Positions 16,524-24,928 of a stretch of 54,549 nucleotides of DNA are shown piece after piece. The notes beneath the pieces were generated by a model. The model searched no databases. It was given only the letters and a program-made list of their open reading frames with translations, and was not told the DNA's origin. Each line of letters begins with the position of its first letter. Within the stretch, counting starts at the first letter, position 1. The position numbers and the translations under genes are program-made. The DNA is from Planctomycetota bacterium (lineage in GTDB: Bacteria; Planctomycetota; UBA1135), in the NCBI GenBank assembly GCA_002705055.1, contig PAHY01000035.1, positions 1-54,549 of the forward strand, in the 5' to 3' direction.

Positions 16524-17129
16524 TCAAGCGTCTGGGTTCTGATCCAGCAGGTACTGCACGACGGCGTCGAGTCGCGGGTGGTCCTCTTCGGCGAAGACGT
16601 CAAACCAGCCGCGCAGGCCGCGCTGTGGGTCGAGGACCAGCACACGGGAGCTGTGCAGGATGTCGCCGCTGTCATCCATCTGCGTGGCGACCGCCTGCAG
16701 GAAGGACTGCTCGGAGAGCTCGCGCACCTTGTCGCGCGAGCCCGTCGCCAGCACCCAATTCTTGCTGGGGAGTCCCAGCTCTTCGCGGTAGGCGCGCAGG
16801 ACTTCGGGGGTATCGAAGTCGCCGTCGACCGTGATCGAGAGGAAGCGCACGCGCGCTTCGCCCTGCCAGCGCTGGTGCACCTCGCTGACGCTCTCCATCA
16901 GCCGCGGGCAGATGGTGGGGCAGCGCGTGAAGAAGAAGTTGACGATCCAGACCTCGCCATCGAGATCTGCCTCGGTGAAGGCGGCGCCCTCCGAGGAAGT
17001 CAGCGCGAAGGCTTCGACCGCGGGCATGTCCTGCAGGCCGTCCGGTGTGCGCTGGCAGGCACCGAGCAGGACTCCGAACGAGGCCGCGAACAGGGCGATG
17101 AGCAGAGGGAGGCGCACGGGCAAGTCCAA
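16524..17129 (-). CDS. SCO1/SenC copper chaperone lipoprotein
   Basis: 201 aa. The signal ends in lipobox LGAC (mature Cys25), so it is membrane-anchored outside the cytoplasm. The thioredoxin fold carries the copper site C70-PTI-C74 and H159 in DILHSSRVLVLD, the CxxxC...H triad of Sco proteins that metallate the CuA site of oxidase subunit II. FLSITVDGDFDTPEVL is also family-typical. The first codon is TTG at 17129; no in-frame ATG exists before the signal. It is first in the accessory operon and diverges from crcB over only 12 bp. Confidence 0.93.
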   Translation of the reverse strand: MDLPVRLPLLIALFAASFGVLLGACQRTPDGLQDMPAVEAFALTSSEGAAFTEADLDGEVWIVNFFFTRCPTICPRLMESVSEVHQRWQGEARVRFLSITVDGDFDTPEVLRAYREELGLPSKNWVLATGSRDKVRELSEQSFLQAVATQMDDSGDILHSSRVLVLDPQRGLRGWFDVFAEEDHPRLDAVVQYLLDQNPDA

Positions 17130-17141
17130 TAGGATACGGCC

Positions 17142-17534
17142 GTGGGCAACTCCTACCTTCTTCTCGGTGCTGCGGGCGCGCTTGGAACCTGGGCGCGCGT
17201 CGGCCTCAGTCAGGGCCTCAGCCAGTGGACCGGCTGGAGCTTCCCGGTGGGCACCCTCAGCGCGAACGTGCTGGGGAGTTTCGCCTTCGGCTGCCTGTGG
17301 GCGGCGGCCCGTGACGGCGACTGGCTCAGCGAGGAGACGCGGCGGATTCTGTGCCTGGGCTTCCTCGGCGCCTTCACGACCTTCTCGACCTTCGCCTTCG
17401 ACAATGGCCAGGCCTGGAAGAACGGCGAGTACAGCCTGCTGCTCGGCAATCTGCTGCTGAACAACCTGCTCGGGATCGGGGCGGTCCTGCTGGGCCTGCG
17501 GCTGTTCGCCCGCTCAGCTGCGATAGGGGCGTAG
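17142..17534 (+). CDS. crcB: fluoride channel CrcB/Fluc
   Basis: 130 aa, four TM helices, GTG start at 17142. It carries the Fluc signatures: SANVLGSFAFG with the conserved pore Asn, and GFLGAFTTFSTFAFD (G-x-x-G-x-T-T-F-S-T-F with Ala for the second Gly) around the central Na+ and Phe-box residues. It exports fluoride as a dual-topology dimer. The leader shows no fluoride riboswitch: only 12 bp separate it from the divergent sco start. The last 21 nt overlap the convergent release-factor-like gene. Confidence 0.94.
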   Translation: MGNSYLLLGAAGALGTWARVGLSQGLSQWTGWSFPVGTLSANVLGSFAFGCLWAAARDGDWLSEETRRILCLGFLGAFTTFSTFAFDNGQAWKNGEYSLLLGNLLLNNLLGIGAVLLGLRLFARSAAIGA

Positions 17535-18038
17535 CCCGGCCTGCTGGCGACGCTGGTTCACCGCGTGCAGCGCGCGCGGCTCGAGCGCGAGGAACTTCAC
17601 CAGCTGGCTGATGCTGACGCCCAGCCAGTCGGCCACTTTGCTGAGCTCGTCCTGGTGCAGCGCGATCAGGTCGAGGACCTCGGCCAGGGCCGAGGGAAAG
17701 TCGCGATGCTCCGGGTTGATGCGCATCCGGCCGTTGCGCAGGCGCGACTCCCACCACGGACCCGGCTGGTAGGGAATCGCAAAGTCCTCGTCCTCGAGCG
17801 GCTTGCGGTAGTCGAGGGCCAGGTTCAGCCGCAGCCGGAACAGCGCGACCTGGGCGTTCTCCTTCTGCGAGCGGCGCTCGCTGGCCTGGCCCATGATCCC
17901 GCTCTCGAGGTGAGTCAGACGCACCGCGGTCGCGACGCGATTGCGGTGCTGGCCTCCGGGCCCCGACCCGCGCGTGTTCTCACGGCGGCAGAGGGCGAGG
18001 AGTTCCTCCTCGGAAAGGGCGGCGGGGTGCTTGGACAA
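17514..18038 (-). CDS. stand-alone RF-1-domain (GGQ) protein
   Basis: 174 aa with the peptidyl-tRNA hydrolysis motif GSGPGGQHRNRVATAVRL (GGQ at 28-30), then ESGIMGQASERRSQKENAQVAL. The codon-recognition domain of a true release factor is missing. Domain size is like ArfB/ICT1-type ribosome-rescue factors, but instead of the short basic tail it has a longer C-terminal part (about residues 85-174) with DFPSALAEVLDLIALHQDELSKVADWLGVSISQLVKFL, which resembles a helix-turn-helix. The tail ends in the basic NQRRQQAGLRPYRS. A role in hydrolysing stalled peptidyl-tRNA is inferred. Confidence 0.85.
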   Translation of the reverse strand: MSKHPAALSEEELLALCRRENTRGSGPGGQHRNRVATAVRLTHLESGIMGQASERRSQKENAQVALFRLRLNLALDYRKPLEDEDFAIPYQPGPWWESRLRNGRMRINPEHRDFPSALAEVLDLIALHQDELSKVADWLGVSISQLVKFLALEPRALHAVNQRRQQAGLRPYRS

Positions 18039-18059
18039 GCCTTTAAACTAGTGAAGAAT

Positions 18060-18079
18060 CAAGTGCGGCCGTGCACTTG
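18060..18079. repeat. inverted repeat in a divergent promoter region
   Basis: CAAGTGC and GCACTTG (7 bp each, 6-nt spacer) lie 22 bp upstream of the GGQ-protein start, in the 183-bp region (18039-18221) shared with the subtilase gene. It could be an operator for either gene or a 5' hairpin. I see no clear -35/-10 pair in the rest of the region. Confidence 0.4.
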
Positions 18080-18221
18080 GCCGATGGAGACTCTGCTGCC
18101 TCCGGTCACCGGCATTTTGGCGGATAGACTTCGTGAGAAGACGCCGAAAACGGGAACTTCGGGGCATTTGCGGCCCTCCTACCGCTGTCTGCGGCGAAGT
18201 ACACGACGACCTTCCCTTCCG

Positions 18222-20306
18222 ATGCGCATCACCTCTCCTTTTCTCAGCCTGATTCTGTTCGCCGGCTTCGCCGGGGCGCAACAGCAGGGCAACTCCTCGT
18301 CGGCGACCGAGCTGGTTTCATCGGGCTATGGCCTGGACACCTTCCTGATCGCGACGCCGGATGCCTCGAGCAGCCAGGCCGCGCGTCTCAACGACGACCG
18401 CGCCGACGGCGAAGGCACCGTCCCCGCGCCGACCGAGGGCTATGTGCTCGGCAATCAGGTCGTGGTCCAGACGGAAGACGTCGATCTGCTCGTCAATCTG
18501 GCGCGGAGCGCGGATGAGAACGCGCAGATCTCGGCGCACGCCCTCGCTGGCTTCTACCTGGTCGAGGTGCAGACCGTCGCGGACGCCATCGACATGACCT
18601 GGGTGCTCGAGCCGGTCTTCGGCGCAGGCAAGGTGCATCTCGATGTCGAGCGTCCGCACAGCTTCCGCCTGCCGAACGACCCGCGCTTCTCGAATCAGTG
18701 GCACCTGCGCAACACCTCGCGCCCGGAGGCCGATGCCAACCTCGAGGATGCCTGGAACGCCGGCTACACCGGCCAGGGCATCGTGGTCGGGGTGGTCGAC
18801 GGCGGCGTGCAGACCGGCCACGAAGATCTGGCCGCCAACTACAACTCGACGGCTTCGCTGTCGGGGAGTTCCTCCAGCCACGGCACCGCGGTCGCCGGCG
18901 TGATCGCCGCCGTGGAAGGCAACGGCAAAGGTGGGGTGGGCGCCGCCTACGACGCCCAGTGGTCGAAGCTTTACTACGGCAGCGCTTCCTATACCGCGAC
19001 CAACCTGCTGCACCGCAACGACATCAACGACATCAAGAACAACAGCTGGGGTCCTTGGGATGACGGCACGCTGTGGACGATCACGAACATTGAGAAGAAT
19101 GCTCTGATCGACGGCGCCATGAACGGCCGCGGCGGCCTGGGCGAGATCTACTGCTGGGCGGCCGGAAACGGCAGCACTTTCGATCGGGTCGATTACGACC
19201 CCTATGCCTCCAGCCGCTACACCATCGCGATCGGCGGCGTGGGCGATTTGGATCAGCGCTCTTCCTTCAACGAGAAGGGCAGCTCGATGATGGTCGTCGC
19301 GCATACCAGCGGCAACAACCGCGGCATCGACACCACCGACCTCAACGGCTACACCACCAGCTTCGGCGGCACCTCCTCGGCCTCGCCGTTGGGCGCGGGC
19401 GTCATCGCGCTGATGCTCGAAGCCAACCCGAGCCTGACCTGGCGCGATGTGCAGCATGTGCTGGTGCACAGCGCACGCCAGGTGGACCCGAGCCAGAGCA
19501 ACTGGTCGCAGAACGGCGCCGGGCACGACATCAACTACAACTACGGCTTCGGCGCCGTGGACGCGGGCGCGGCCGTTGCGCTGGCCAGCGCCTGGCAGAA
19601 CGTCTCGGCCGAGCAGCTGTACGACTCGGGCGCGATCGCCTACGGCCAGACGATCCCCAACAACGATCCGAACGGCCTGAGCTTCACCATCAACGTGCCG
19701 GCCAGCTTCACGGTCGAGCACGTCGAGCTGATCCTCAACGCAGACCACAACACGGTGGGGGACTTGCGCATTCGCGTGACCTCGCCCTCCGGCACCAAGT
19801 CGGCCTTCACCGTGCCGCGCGGAGACACCAAGGACGACCTGATCGACTACGTGTTCACCTCGGTGCGTTCCTGGGACGAAGACTCGGCCGGCGACTGGAC
19901 CTTCTTCATCGCCGATGAGCGCGGGGGCAGTACCGGCACCCTGATCGACTACCGCCTCAAGGTCTACGGCAACGACGGCTCCCACCTGGGCGGTGGCTTC
20001 CTGGTCTCGGCGAGCAACCTCGCCGCCGGTCAGACGGCGACGCTCAACGTCTCCGGCGCCACGCCGAGCAGCAACTGCTGGCTGGGCTACAGCCTGTCGG
20101 GCCTCGGCTCCACGCCGATCCCGCAGCTGGGCATCACGATGGACATCGACAGCCCGGTGCAGCTCGGCGCGATGCAAAGCACTTCGGCTGGCGGCGGAGC
20201 CAGCTGGAACGCCCCGGTTCCCGCCAACGCGAGCGGCGTGCAGGTCTGGTTCCAGGCCGTGCAGCTTGGCTCGAAGAGCGCGGTGTTGGCGGCGACGATC
20301 CAGTAG
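18222..20306 (+). CDS. secreted subtilisin-like (S8) protease with P-domain and shared C-terminal domain
   Basis: 694 aa from ATG at 18222; the open frame extends upstream but a clear signal peptide MRITSPFLSLILFAGFAGAQ begins here. A propeptide-like region covers 21-150. The catalytic triad is D193 (VGVVDGGVQTGHED), H220 (SSSHGTAVAGV) and S385 (FGGTSSASP), with oxyanion Asn N316 (WAAGNGS). A proprotein-convertase P/Homo-B domain follows (about 460-585: FTVEHVELILNADHNTVGDL, GDWTFFIADERGG), so the arrangement is kexin-like. The final about 100 residues (NVSGATPSSN...VQVWFQAVQLG...ATIQ) match the terminus of the lipoprotein at 5769-8741. Extracellular action is inferred. Confidence 0.92.
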   Translation: MRITSPFLSLILFAGFAGAQQQGNSSSATELVSSGYGLDTFLIATPDASSSQAARLNDDRADGEGTVPAPTEGYVLGNQVVVQTEDVDLLVNLARSADENAQISAHALAGFYLVEVQTVADAIDMTWVLEPVFGAGKVHLDVERPHSFRLPNDPRFSNQWHLRNTSRPEADANLEDAWNAGYTGQGIVVGVVDGGVQTGHEDLAANYNSTASLSGSSSSHGTAVAGVIAAVEGNGKGGVGAAYDAQWSKLYYGSASYTATNLLHRNDINDIKNNSWGPWDDGTLWTITNIEKNALIDGAMNGRGGLGEIYCWAAGNGSTFDRVDYDPYASSRYTIAIGGVGDLDQRSSFNEKGSSMMVVAHTSGNNRGIDTTDLNGYTTSFGGTSSASPLGAGVIALMLEANPSLTWRDVQHVLVHSARQVDPSQSNWSQNGAGHDINYNYGFGAVDAGAAVALASAWQNVSAEQLYDSGAIAYGQTIPNNDPNGLSFTINVPASFTVEHVELILNADHNTVGDLRIRVTSPSGTKSAFTVPRGDTKDDLIDYVFTSVRSWDEDSAGDWTFFIADERGGSTGTLIDYRLKVYGNDGSHLGGGFLVSASNLAAGQTATLNVSGATPSSNCWLGYSLSGLGSTPIPQLGITMDIDSPVQLGAMQSTSAGGGASWNAPVPANASGVQVWFQAVQLGSKSAVLAATIQ

Positions 20307-20329
20307 GCGCCCGCGCCTTCCGCGCCCCT

Positions 20330-20368
20330 GCAAGGCAGTCGGTTCTCCGGCTGCCTTGCCTTCTTTCT
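20330..20368 (+). terminator. rho-independent terminator after the subtilase gene
   Basis: GCAAGGCAG pairs with CTGCCTTGC. The stem continues through a T-G wobble and CGG/CCG to a TTCT loop (13 bp in all), followed by the T-rich CTTCTTTCT. It begins 23 bp past the subtilase stop and ends 25 bp before the ligase ATG. Confidence 0.85.
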
Positions 20369-20393
20369 GGCCGGGTGTGGCTATGCTGGGCTC

Positions 20394-22079
20394 ATGCAAG
20401 AGCGAGTCTGGCATCGGTTCTATGACGAAGGCGTGCCCAACGACCTCGTCTTCGAGGACGCGACCGTCATCGATTACTTCGAGCAATCGGTGCGGGAGCA
20501 TCCCGATGCCATCGCGATCGTCTTTCTGAACCGCAAGATCAGCTACCGCGAGCTGAAGGATCACGTCGATCGCCTCGCGACCGCGCTGGTCGAGCTGGGC
20601 GTCGAGCCGGGCTCGAAGGTGGCAGTGCAGCTCCCCAACCTGCCGCAGACCGTGATCTCCTTCCTGGCCATCCTGCAGCTGGGAGCCCAGGCGGTGATGA
20701 CCAACCCGCTGTACATGCCGCCGGAGATCGAGCATCAATGGAATGACGCGGGCTGCGAAGTGGCGATCGTCGCCGACTTCCTCTTCGAGCAGAAGGTGCG
20801 CGCGCTGCGCGGCAAGCTGCCGGTCACGAAGTACGTCATCGCCTCAATTCCGGACTACCTCAAGTTCCCGCTCAACCTGCTCGCGCCGCTCAAGCTGAAG
20901 AAGGCCGATCCGCCGCTGATCGCCAAGGTGAAGGGCGGCCCCAACGTGGTCTTCTTCAAGGATCTGATCAAGAACACCGAGCCGGCGCCGCCCGCGCACC
21001 GGCCGGCGCTCGACGACGTGGCGGTCATTCAGTACACCGGCGGGACCACCGGAGTCAGTAAGGGGGCGATGCTCACGCACCGCAACATCAGCTGCAATGT
21101 GCAGCAGATCCATGCTTGGTTCCGCGATGTGCAGGTGGGCAAGGAAGTGCTGCTCGCGGCGCTGCCGTACTTCCACATCTTCGGCCTGACGGTGTGCATG
21201 GCCTGGCCGGTGCGCGCGGCCGCGACGCTGGTCCTGGCGGCCAACCCGCGCGATATCCCGCTGCTCATCAAGAGCATCGCCAAGCACAAGGTCACTCTGT
21301 TCCCGGCGGTTCCGGCGATGTTCAACGCCATCAACAACACGCCTGGTATCGAGAAGATCGACCTCAGCTCCGTGAAGTCCTGCTTCAGCGGCTCGGCGCC
21401 GCTCACCGAGGACGTGCAGATGAAGTTCGAGTCGATGACCGGCGCGAAGATCGTCGAGGGCTTCGGCCTCACCGAGACCTCTCCGGTGCTCACCTGCAAC
21501 CCTCTGCTGGGGCAGCGCAAGATCGGTCACATCGGCATTCCCATGCCCAACACCGAGGTGCGCATCGTCGATCCCGAAGACGGCCGCCGCGAGCTTCCCT
21601 TCGGCCAGGAGGGCGAGCTGATCGCGCGCGGTCCGCAGATCATGAAGGGTTACTGGCAGCGCCCCGAAGCGACCGCCGAGATGATCCAGGATGGCTGGCT
21701 GTACACCGGCGACCTGGCCGTCATGGACGAGGATGGCTACCTGCGCATCGTCGGTCGCAAGAAGGACATGATCATCGCCGGGGGCTACAACATCTACCCG
21801 GACGAGATCGACCGTGTGCTGCAGGCGCATCCGGCGGTGTTCGAATCGTGCACGATCGGCGTCCCCGACGAGAAGCGGGGCGAGACGGTCAAGGCCTACG
21901 TGGTGCTGCAGCCGGGCGAGAAGCTGACGGTCGAGCAGCTCGACGACTGGTGCCGGGAGCGCCTGGCCGCCTACAAGGTGCCACGCAGTTACGTGTTCCG
22001 CGATGAGCTGCCGAAGTCCTCGATGATGAAGCTGCTGCGCCGCGTCCTGCGCGACGAAGAGGTCAAGAAGAGCTCATGA
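20394..22079 (+). CDS. long-chain fatty-acid--CoA ligase (ANL superfamily)
   Basis: 561 aa, usual length for FadD-type AMP-forming ligases. The P-loop-like motif YTGGTTGVSKGAMLTHRN (about 217-234), VEGFGLTETSPV (A5), YTGDLAVMDEDGYLRIVGRKKDMII (A7-A8 hinge) and GYNIYPDEIDRVL are all present; the catalytic Lys is in PRSYVFRDELPKSSMMKLLRR near the end. It activates fatty acids to acyl-CoA via acyl-AMP. Its TGA overlaps the ATG of the following SDR gene (ATGA), pointing to a joint role in lipid metabolism. Confidence 0.92.
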   Translation: MQERVWHRFYDEGVPNDLVFEDATVIDYFEQSVREHPDAIAIVFLNRKISYRELKDHVDRLATALVELGVEPGSKVAVQLPNLPQTVISFLAILQLGAQAVMTNPLYMPPEIEHQWNDAGCEVAIVADFLFEQKVRALRGKLPVTKYVIASIPDYLKFPLNLLAPLKLKKADPPLIAKVKGGPNVVFFKDLIKNTEPAPPAHRPALDDVAVIQYTGGTTGVSKGAMLTHRNISCNVQQIHAWFRDVQVGKEVLLAALPYFHIFGLTVCMAWPVRAAATLVLAANPRDIPLLIKSIAKHKVTLFPAVPAMFNAINNTPGIEKIDLSSVKSCFSGSAPLTEDVQMKFESMTGAKIVEGFGLTETSPVLTCNPLLGQRKIGHIGIPMPNTEVRIVDPEDGRRELPFGQEGELIARGPQIMKGYWQRPEATAEMIQDGWLYTGDLAVMDEDGYLRIVGRKKDMIIAGGYNIYPDEIDRVLQAHPAVFESCTIGVPDEKRGETVKAYVVLQPGEKLTVEQLDDWCRERLAAYKVPRSYVFRDELPKSSMMKLLRRVLRDEEVKKSS

Positions 22080-22933
22080 GCCTCCAGTCCAGCTTGATCC
22101 CGCTTCCCGATTTGGCCGGGCAGGTGGCGATCGTCACCGGGGCCAGTCGCGGGATCGGCAAGGCCATCGCGCTGCGCCTCGCGGAAGCCGGCGCCACCGT
22201 GGTCGTGGCGGCCAAGAGCGAGCGCTCGCGCGATCTGCTGCCCGGATCGATTCACCAGACCGTCGCCGAGATCGAGGAGGCAGGGGGGAAGGCCCTGGCC
22301 ATGCGTATCGATCTGCGCGATGAGGCCCAGGTCGCCGCGCTGGTTGCGGACACCCTGGAGCAGTGCGGGCGGATCGACCTGCTGGTCAACAACGCCGGCG
22401 CGCTCTGGATGCAGCCCGTCGCCGAGACTCCGCTCAAGCGCTTCGATCTGGTCCATGCCGTCAACGCGCGGGCGCCCTTCCTGGCCGCCAGCCTGTGCCT
22501 GCCGGCGATGCGCGCTCAGGGTGGGGGGCGGATCCTCAATATCTCGCCGCCGCTCGAGCTCGAGATGCTGCCCAGCAAGGTCGCCTACTGCATGTCGAAG
22601 TTCGGCCAGAGCCTGCTCTCGATGGGGTTGGCCGCCGAGCTGCGTGGCGAGCCCATCGCGGTGGCCTCGCTGTGGCCGGCGACGATCGTCGAGTCCCAGG
22701 CCAGCATCAACCACAATATGGGCGGCCCAGAATGGTGGCGGAAGCCCGAAGTCGTTGCTGACGCAGTCCTTGCGTGGATGACGCTGGGTGTGGAAGAGGC
22801 CTCGGGCAAGGTCTGGCTGGATGAGGAGGTCCTGGCCGCTGTGGGCGTCGAGGATCTGAGCCCCTACAACTGCGTCGAGGGCGGACAGCCCATGCGCATT
22901 GTAGGGGTGGGCGGATGGCCAAAAATGGGCTGA
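22076..22933 (+). CDS. short-chain dehydrogenase/reductase (HSDL2-like)
   Basis: 285 aa Rossmann-fold oxidoreductase. Cofactor motif TGASRGIGK near the N-terminus, NNAG in DLLVNNAGALW, active-site Ser in ILNISPP and Y-x3-K in KVAYCMSKFG. AVASLWPATIVESQAS and the insertion around KSERSRDLLPGSIHQTVAEIE resemble the N-terminal SDR domain of HSDL2, a lipid-related SDR. It is translationally coupled to the acyl-CoA ligase. Substrate unknown; an acyl-CoA or lipid intermediate is plausible by context. Confidence 0.88.
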   Translation: MSLQSSLIPLPDLAGQVAIVTGASRGIGKAIALRLAEAGATVVVAAKSERSRDLLPGSIHQTVAEIEEAGGKALAMRIDLRDEAQVAALVADTLEQCGRIDLLVNNAGALWMQPVAETPLKRFDLVHAVNARAPFLAASLCLPAMRAQGGGRILNISPPLELEMLPSKVAYCMSKFGQSLLSMGLAAELRGEPIAVASLWPATIVESQASINHNMGGPEWWRKPEVVADAVLAWMTLGVEEASGKVWLDEEVLAAVGVEDLSPYNCVEGGQPMRIVGVGGWPKMG

Positions 22934-23042
22934 TTCCACGGATCCGCGACGGAGCGATGACATGGTCGGGCCCGTTTCGGCAGACATGGGATAGACTGAA
23001 GAAGAACTTCCAAGAGATCTGGGTTTTTCGAGTTACCCCTGT

Positions 23043-23065
23043 TGAGAGGCTGCCCTAGCCTCTCA
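23043..23065. promoter_or_regulatory. perfect 9-bp inverted repeat just upstream of the sigma-factor gene
   Basis: TGAGAGGCT and AGCCTCTCA flank a 5-nt GCCCT loop, ending 18 nt before the sigma ATG. No T run follows, so it is a poor terminator for the upstream SDR gene. An operator or a 5'-UTR hairpin controlling sigma expression fits better. GAACTTC at 23004-23010 resembles an ECF-type -35 element and could mean autoregulation (weak). Confidence 0.5.
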
Positions 23066-23083
23066 TGCCCAAAACTCCTCCCC

Positions 23084-23920
23084 ATGTCATTCGCCTCCAT
23101 CAAAACCGAACAGCTCGCCGACTTCGCGGATCGCCTTCGCAGCTTCGGCAAGAGCACGGGGGAGGCAGGCCTGGTCGCCGCGGCGGATAATCTCGCCGGC
23201 GCCACCGGGCGCGATCGAGACCAGCTCAGCACGGACCTGATGCGGATTTACCGCGATTCGGCGTCCAATGAAGCCTTCTCCCTGCTCTACGAGCTCAATA
23301 ACGAGGGGGTGCTCCGGCTGATCTTCCACCACTTGCGGCGCAGCTTCTATGCGGTCGACGCGGCCGATGTGCTGCAAGAGGTTTTCTTCAACATCTACCG
23401 GTACCCGTTCAAGTTCAAGCCGGATCGCCCCAGCGCCTTCCGCAACTGGACGCACTCGATCATCCGGAACACGGTGTTGAAGCATTCGCGTCGCGCACAG
23501 CGCAACCACGCGGTGTCCTTGAGCACCAGTGTCGAGAAGGAACAACGTGATGAGCTGCCACTCGAGCTCGAAGATGCAGGGGCTGCCAGCCCGCTGGATT
23601 CGACGGCCGAGCGGGAAGCCCACGAAGATCTGGTCGGCGCATGGATGCTCTACCTGCACTACTACCTCCATGCGTATCGCTGCCTCACCCCGCGTGAGAA
23701 GCGGGCGCTTTACCTGGTCGAAGTCGACGGCCTTCCCTACAAGGAAGCGGCCGCCGAACTGAAGGTCCGGGTGGAAAACCTCAAGATGATGATCTTCCGC
23801 GCCCGTCGGAAGATTCACACCATCATGAAGCGCCAGTTCACCACTGGCCAGAACGCGCTGGATCGCCGCACGGTGGCCGGCGCTGTTCGTCGCAACGCGC
23901 GCACGGAGGGCCGAGGCTGA
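23084..23920 (+). CDS. ECF-type RNA polymerase sigma factor
   Basis: 278 aa from ATG at 23084 (MSFASIKTEQLADF). Sigma region 2 spans about 65-135 (VLRLIFHHLRRSFYAVDAAD VLQEVFFNIYR, then RNWTHSIIRNTVLKHSRR) and region 4 about 205-255 (LTPREKRALYLVEVDGLPYKEAAAELKV, then RARRKIHTIMKR). It is longer than a minimal ECF factor, with about 60 extra N-terminal residues and a basic C-terminal tail. The TGA stop overlaps the ATG of the zinc-anti-sigma gene by one base (TGATG), the usual sigma/anti-sigma pairing. Confidence 0.88.
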   Translation: MSFASIKTEQLADFADRLRSFGKSTGEAGLVAAADNLAGATGRDRDQLSTDLMRIYRDSASNEAFSLLYELNNEGVLRLIFHHLRRSFYAVDAADVLQEVFFNIYRYPFKFKPDRPSAFRNWTHSIIRNTVLKHSRRAQRNHAVSLSTSVEKEQRDELPLELEDAGAASPLDSTAEREAHEDLVGAWMLYLHYYLHAYRCLTPREKRALYLVEVDGLPYKEAAAELKVRVENLKMMIFRARRKIHTIMKRQFTTGQNALDRRTVAGAVRRNARTEGRG

Positions 23921-24927
23921 TGTACGACCGCAGCGGCTTCCTTTCGGCGATTCGCAATGTGCAGCAGAGCCCGCGATTGCTCTGCGCCGGGTTCCAGCGC
24001 GACCTCTCGGCGCTCCTCGACCAGGAGCTTCCGGAAGACGCCGCGCGCAAGACCATGGCGCACATGCAGGCCTGCTCGGATTGCGCCGAGTTCTTCGAGG
24101 CCATCCGCCTGCAGGCGCTCGCTCACCGCGACCTCGCCGTGCCTGGCTCGCTGTCGCGCCGTCTGCGCCGGATGCGCGGCGACGATCTCTTCGAAGGTCT
24201 GACCGACTCGGAGATCATCCGCCGGATGGCCGCGGCGCTCTACCAGCTGGGCAAGGCGTATGTGCTGCTGGCCACCGACGACGAGTACCTGCTGCGCGTC
24301 GCCGAAGAGCCGGTCGTCATCGACAGCTTCGCTGCCGGCGAGGCCAACGAGCTGGCCCAGGCCGCTCAGCACACGGGTGCCTGCTGCGTCGACGAAGGTC
24401 TGCTGCGCACCCGCACCGAGGACAACCTGGCCCAGGGTCGCAAGCTGCTCGAAGAGGCGCTGCGCCTCAAGCCGCAGTTCTCCGAGGCGCTGCTGTACCA
24501 CGGTTTCGTCTGCCAGGTGCAGGGCGAGCCGGAAGAGGCACAGCAGGCTTACCACCAGGTGTTCCTGCGCAGCGAGCGGATGACCAACCGCGCCCATGCG
24601 GCGATTCAGTTGGGCATGCTCTACGACCGCGCCGGCGATCACCGTCGCGCCCTGCAGATGTACCGCTGGGTCATGGCTTCGGGCCTGGTCCACCGCAAGC
24701 CGGAGTTCGCCTTCGTCTTGTTCAATGTCGCCGTCGAGCACGTCGCGCTCGGCGACCTGGACGCGGCTGCTGAAATGTTCAGCCGCATCCGTCGTCACCA
24801 TCCGACGACTTGGGAGTCCGCCCGCAAGTGGCTCCGCAACTCGCCGGAACTTCTCCAACGGCTCGGCCAGCACGCCCCCTGCCGTGCAGAGTTCGAAGCC
24901 ACGGATTCAGCGTTTTTCGCTGCCTGA
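23920..24927 (+). CDS. putative anti-sigma factor: zinc-finger (HC2/ZAS) domain fused to TPR repeats
   Basis: 335 aa with no evident TM segment, so predicted cytoplasmic. Residues about 22-62 contain LDQELPEDAARKTMAHMQACSDC: the H-x3-C-x2-C core of zinc anti-sigma domains. A vicinal Cys pair (TGACCVDEG) lies near residue 150. From about 165 to 320 there are TPR-like helical pairs (LLEEALRLKPQFSEALLYHG, AAIQLGMLYDRAGDHRRALQMY, ALGDLDAAAEMFSRI). Coupling to the sigma gene supports sigma sequestration; the TPR array may receive a protein signal. This is inferred. Confidence 0.75.
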   Translation: MYDRSGFLSAIRNVQQSPRLLCAGFQRDLSALLDQELPEDAARKTMAHMQACSDCAEFFEAIRLQALAHRDLAVPGSLSRRLRRMRGDDLFEGLTDSEIIRRMAAALYQLGKAYVLLATDDEYLLRVAEEPVVIDSFAAGEANELAQAAQHTGACCVDEGLLRTRTEDNLAQGRKLLEEALRLKPQFSEALLYHGFVCQVQGEPEEAQQAYHQVFLRSERMTNRAHAAIQLGMLYDRAGDHRRALQMYRWVMASGLVHRKPEFAFVLFNVAVEHVALGDLDAAAEMFSRIRRHHPTTWESARKWLRNSPELLQRLGQHAPCRAEFEATDSAFFAA

Positions 24928-24928
24928 A

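Noticed and set aside
17130..17141. Fluoride riboswitch upstream of crcB
   Set aside because: The gap to the divergent sco start is 12 bp, far too short.
18318..20738. 806-codon minus-strand open frame opposite the subtilase gene
   Set aside because: The plus strand has a full S8 catalytic triad and signal peptide; the antisense product shows low-complexity Arg/Val/Gly text and no motif.
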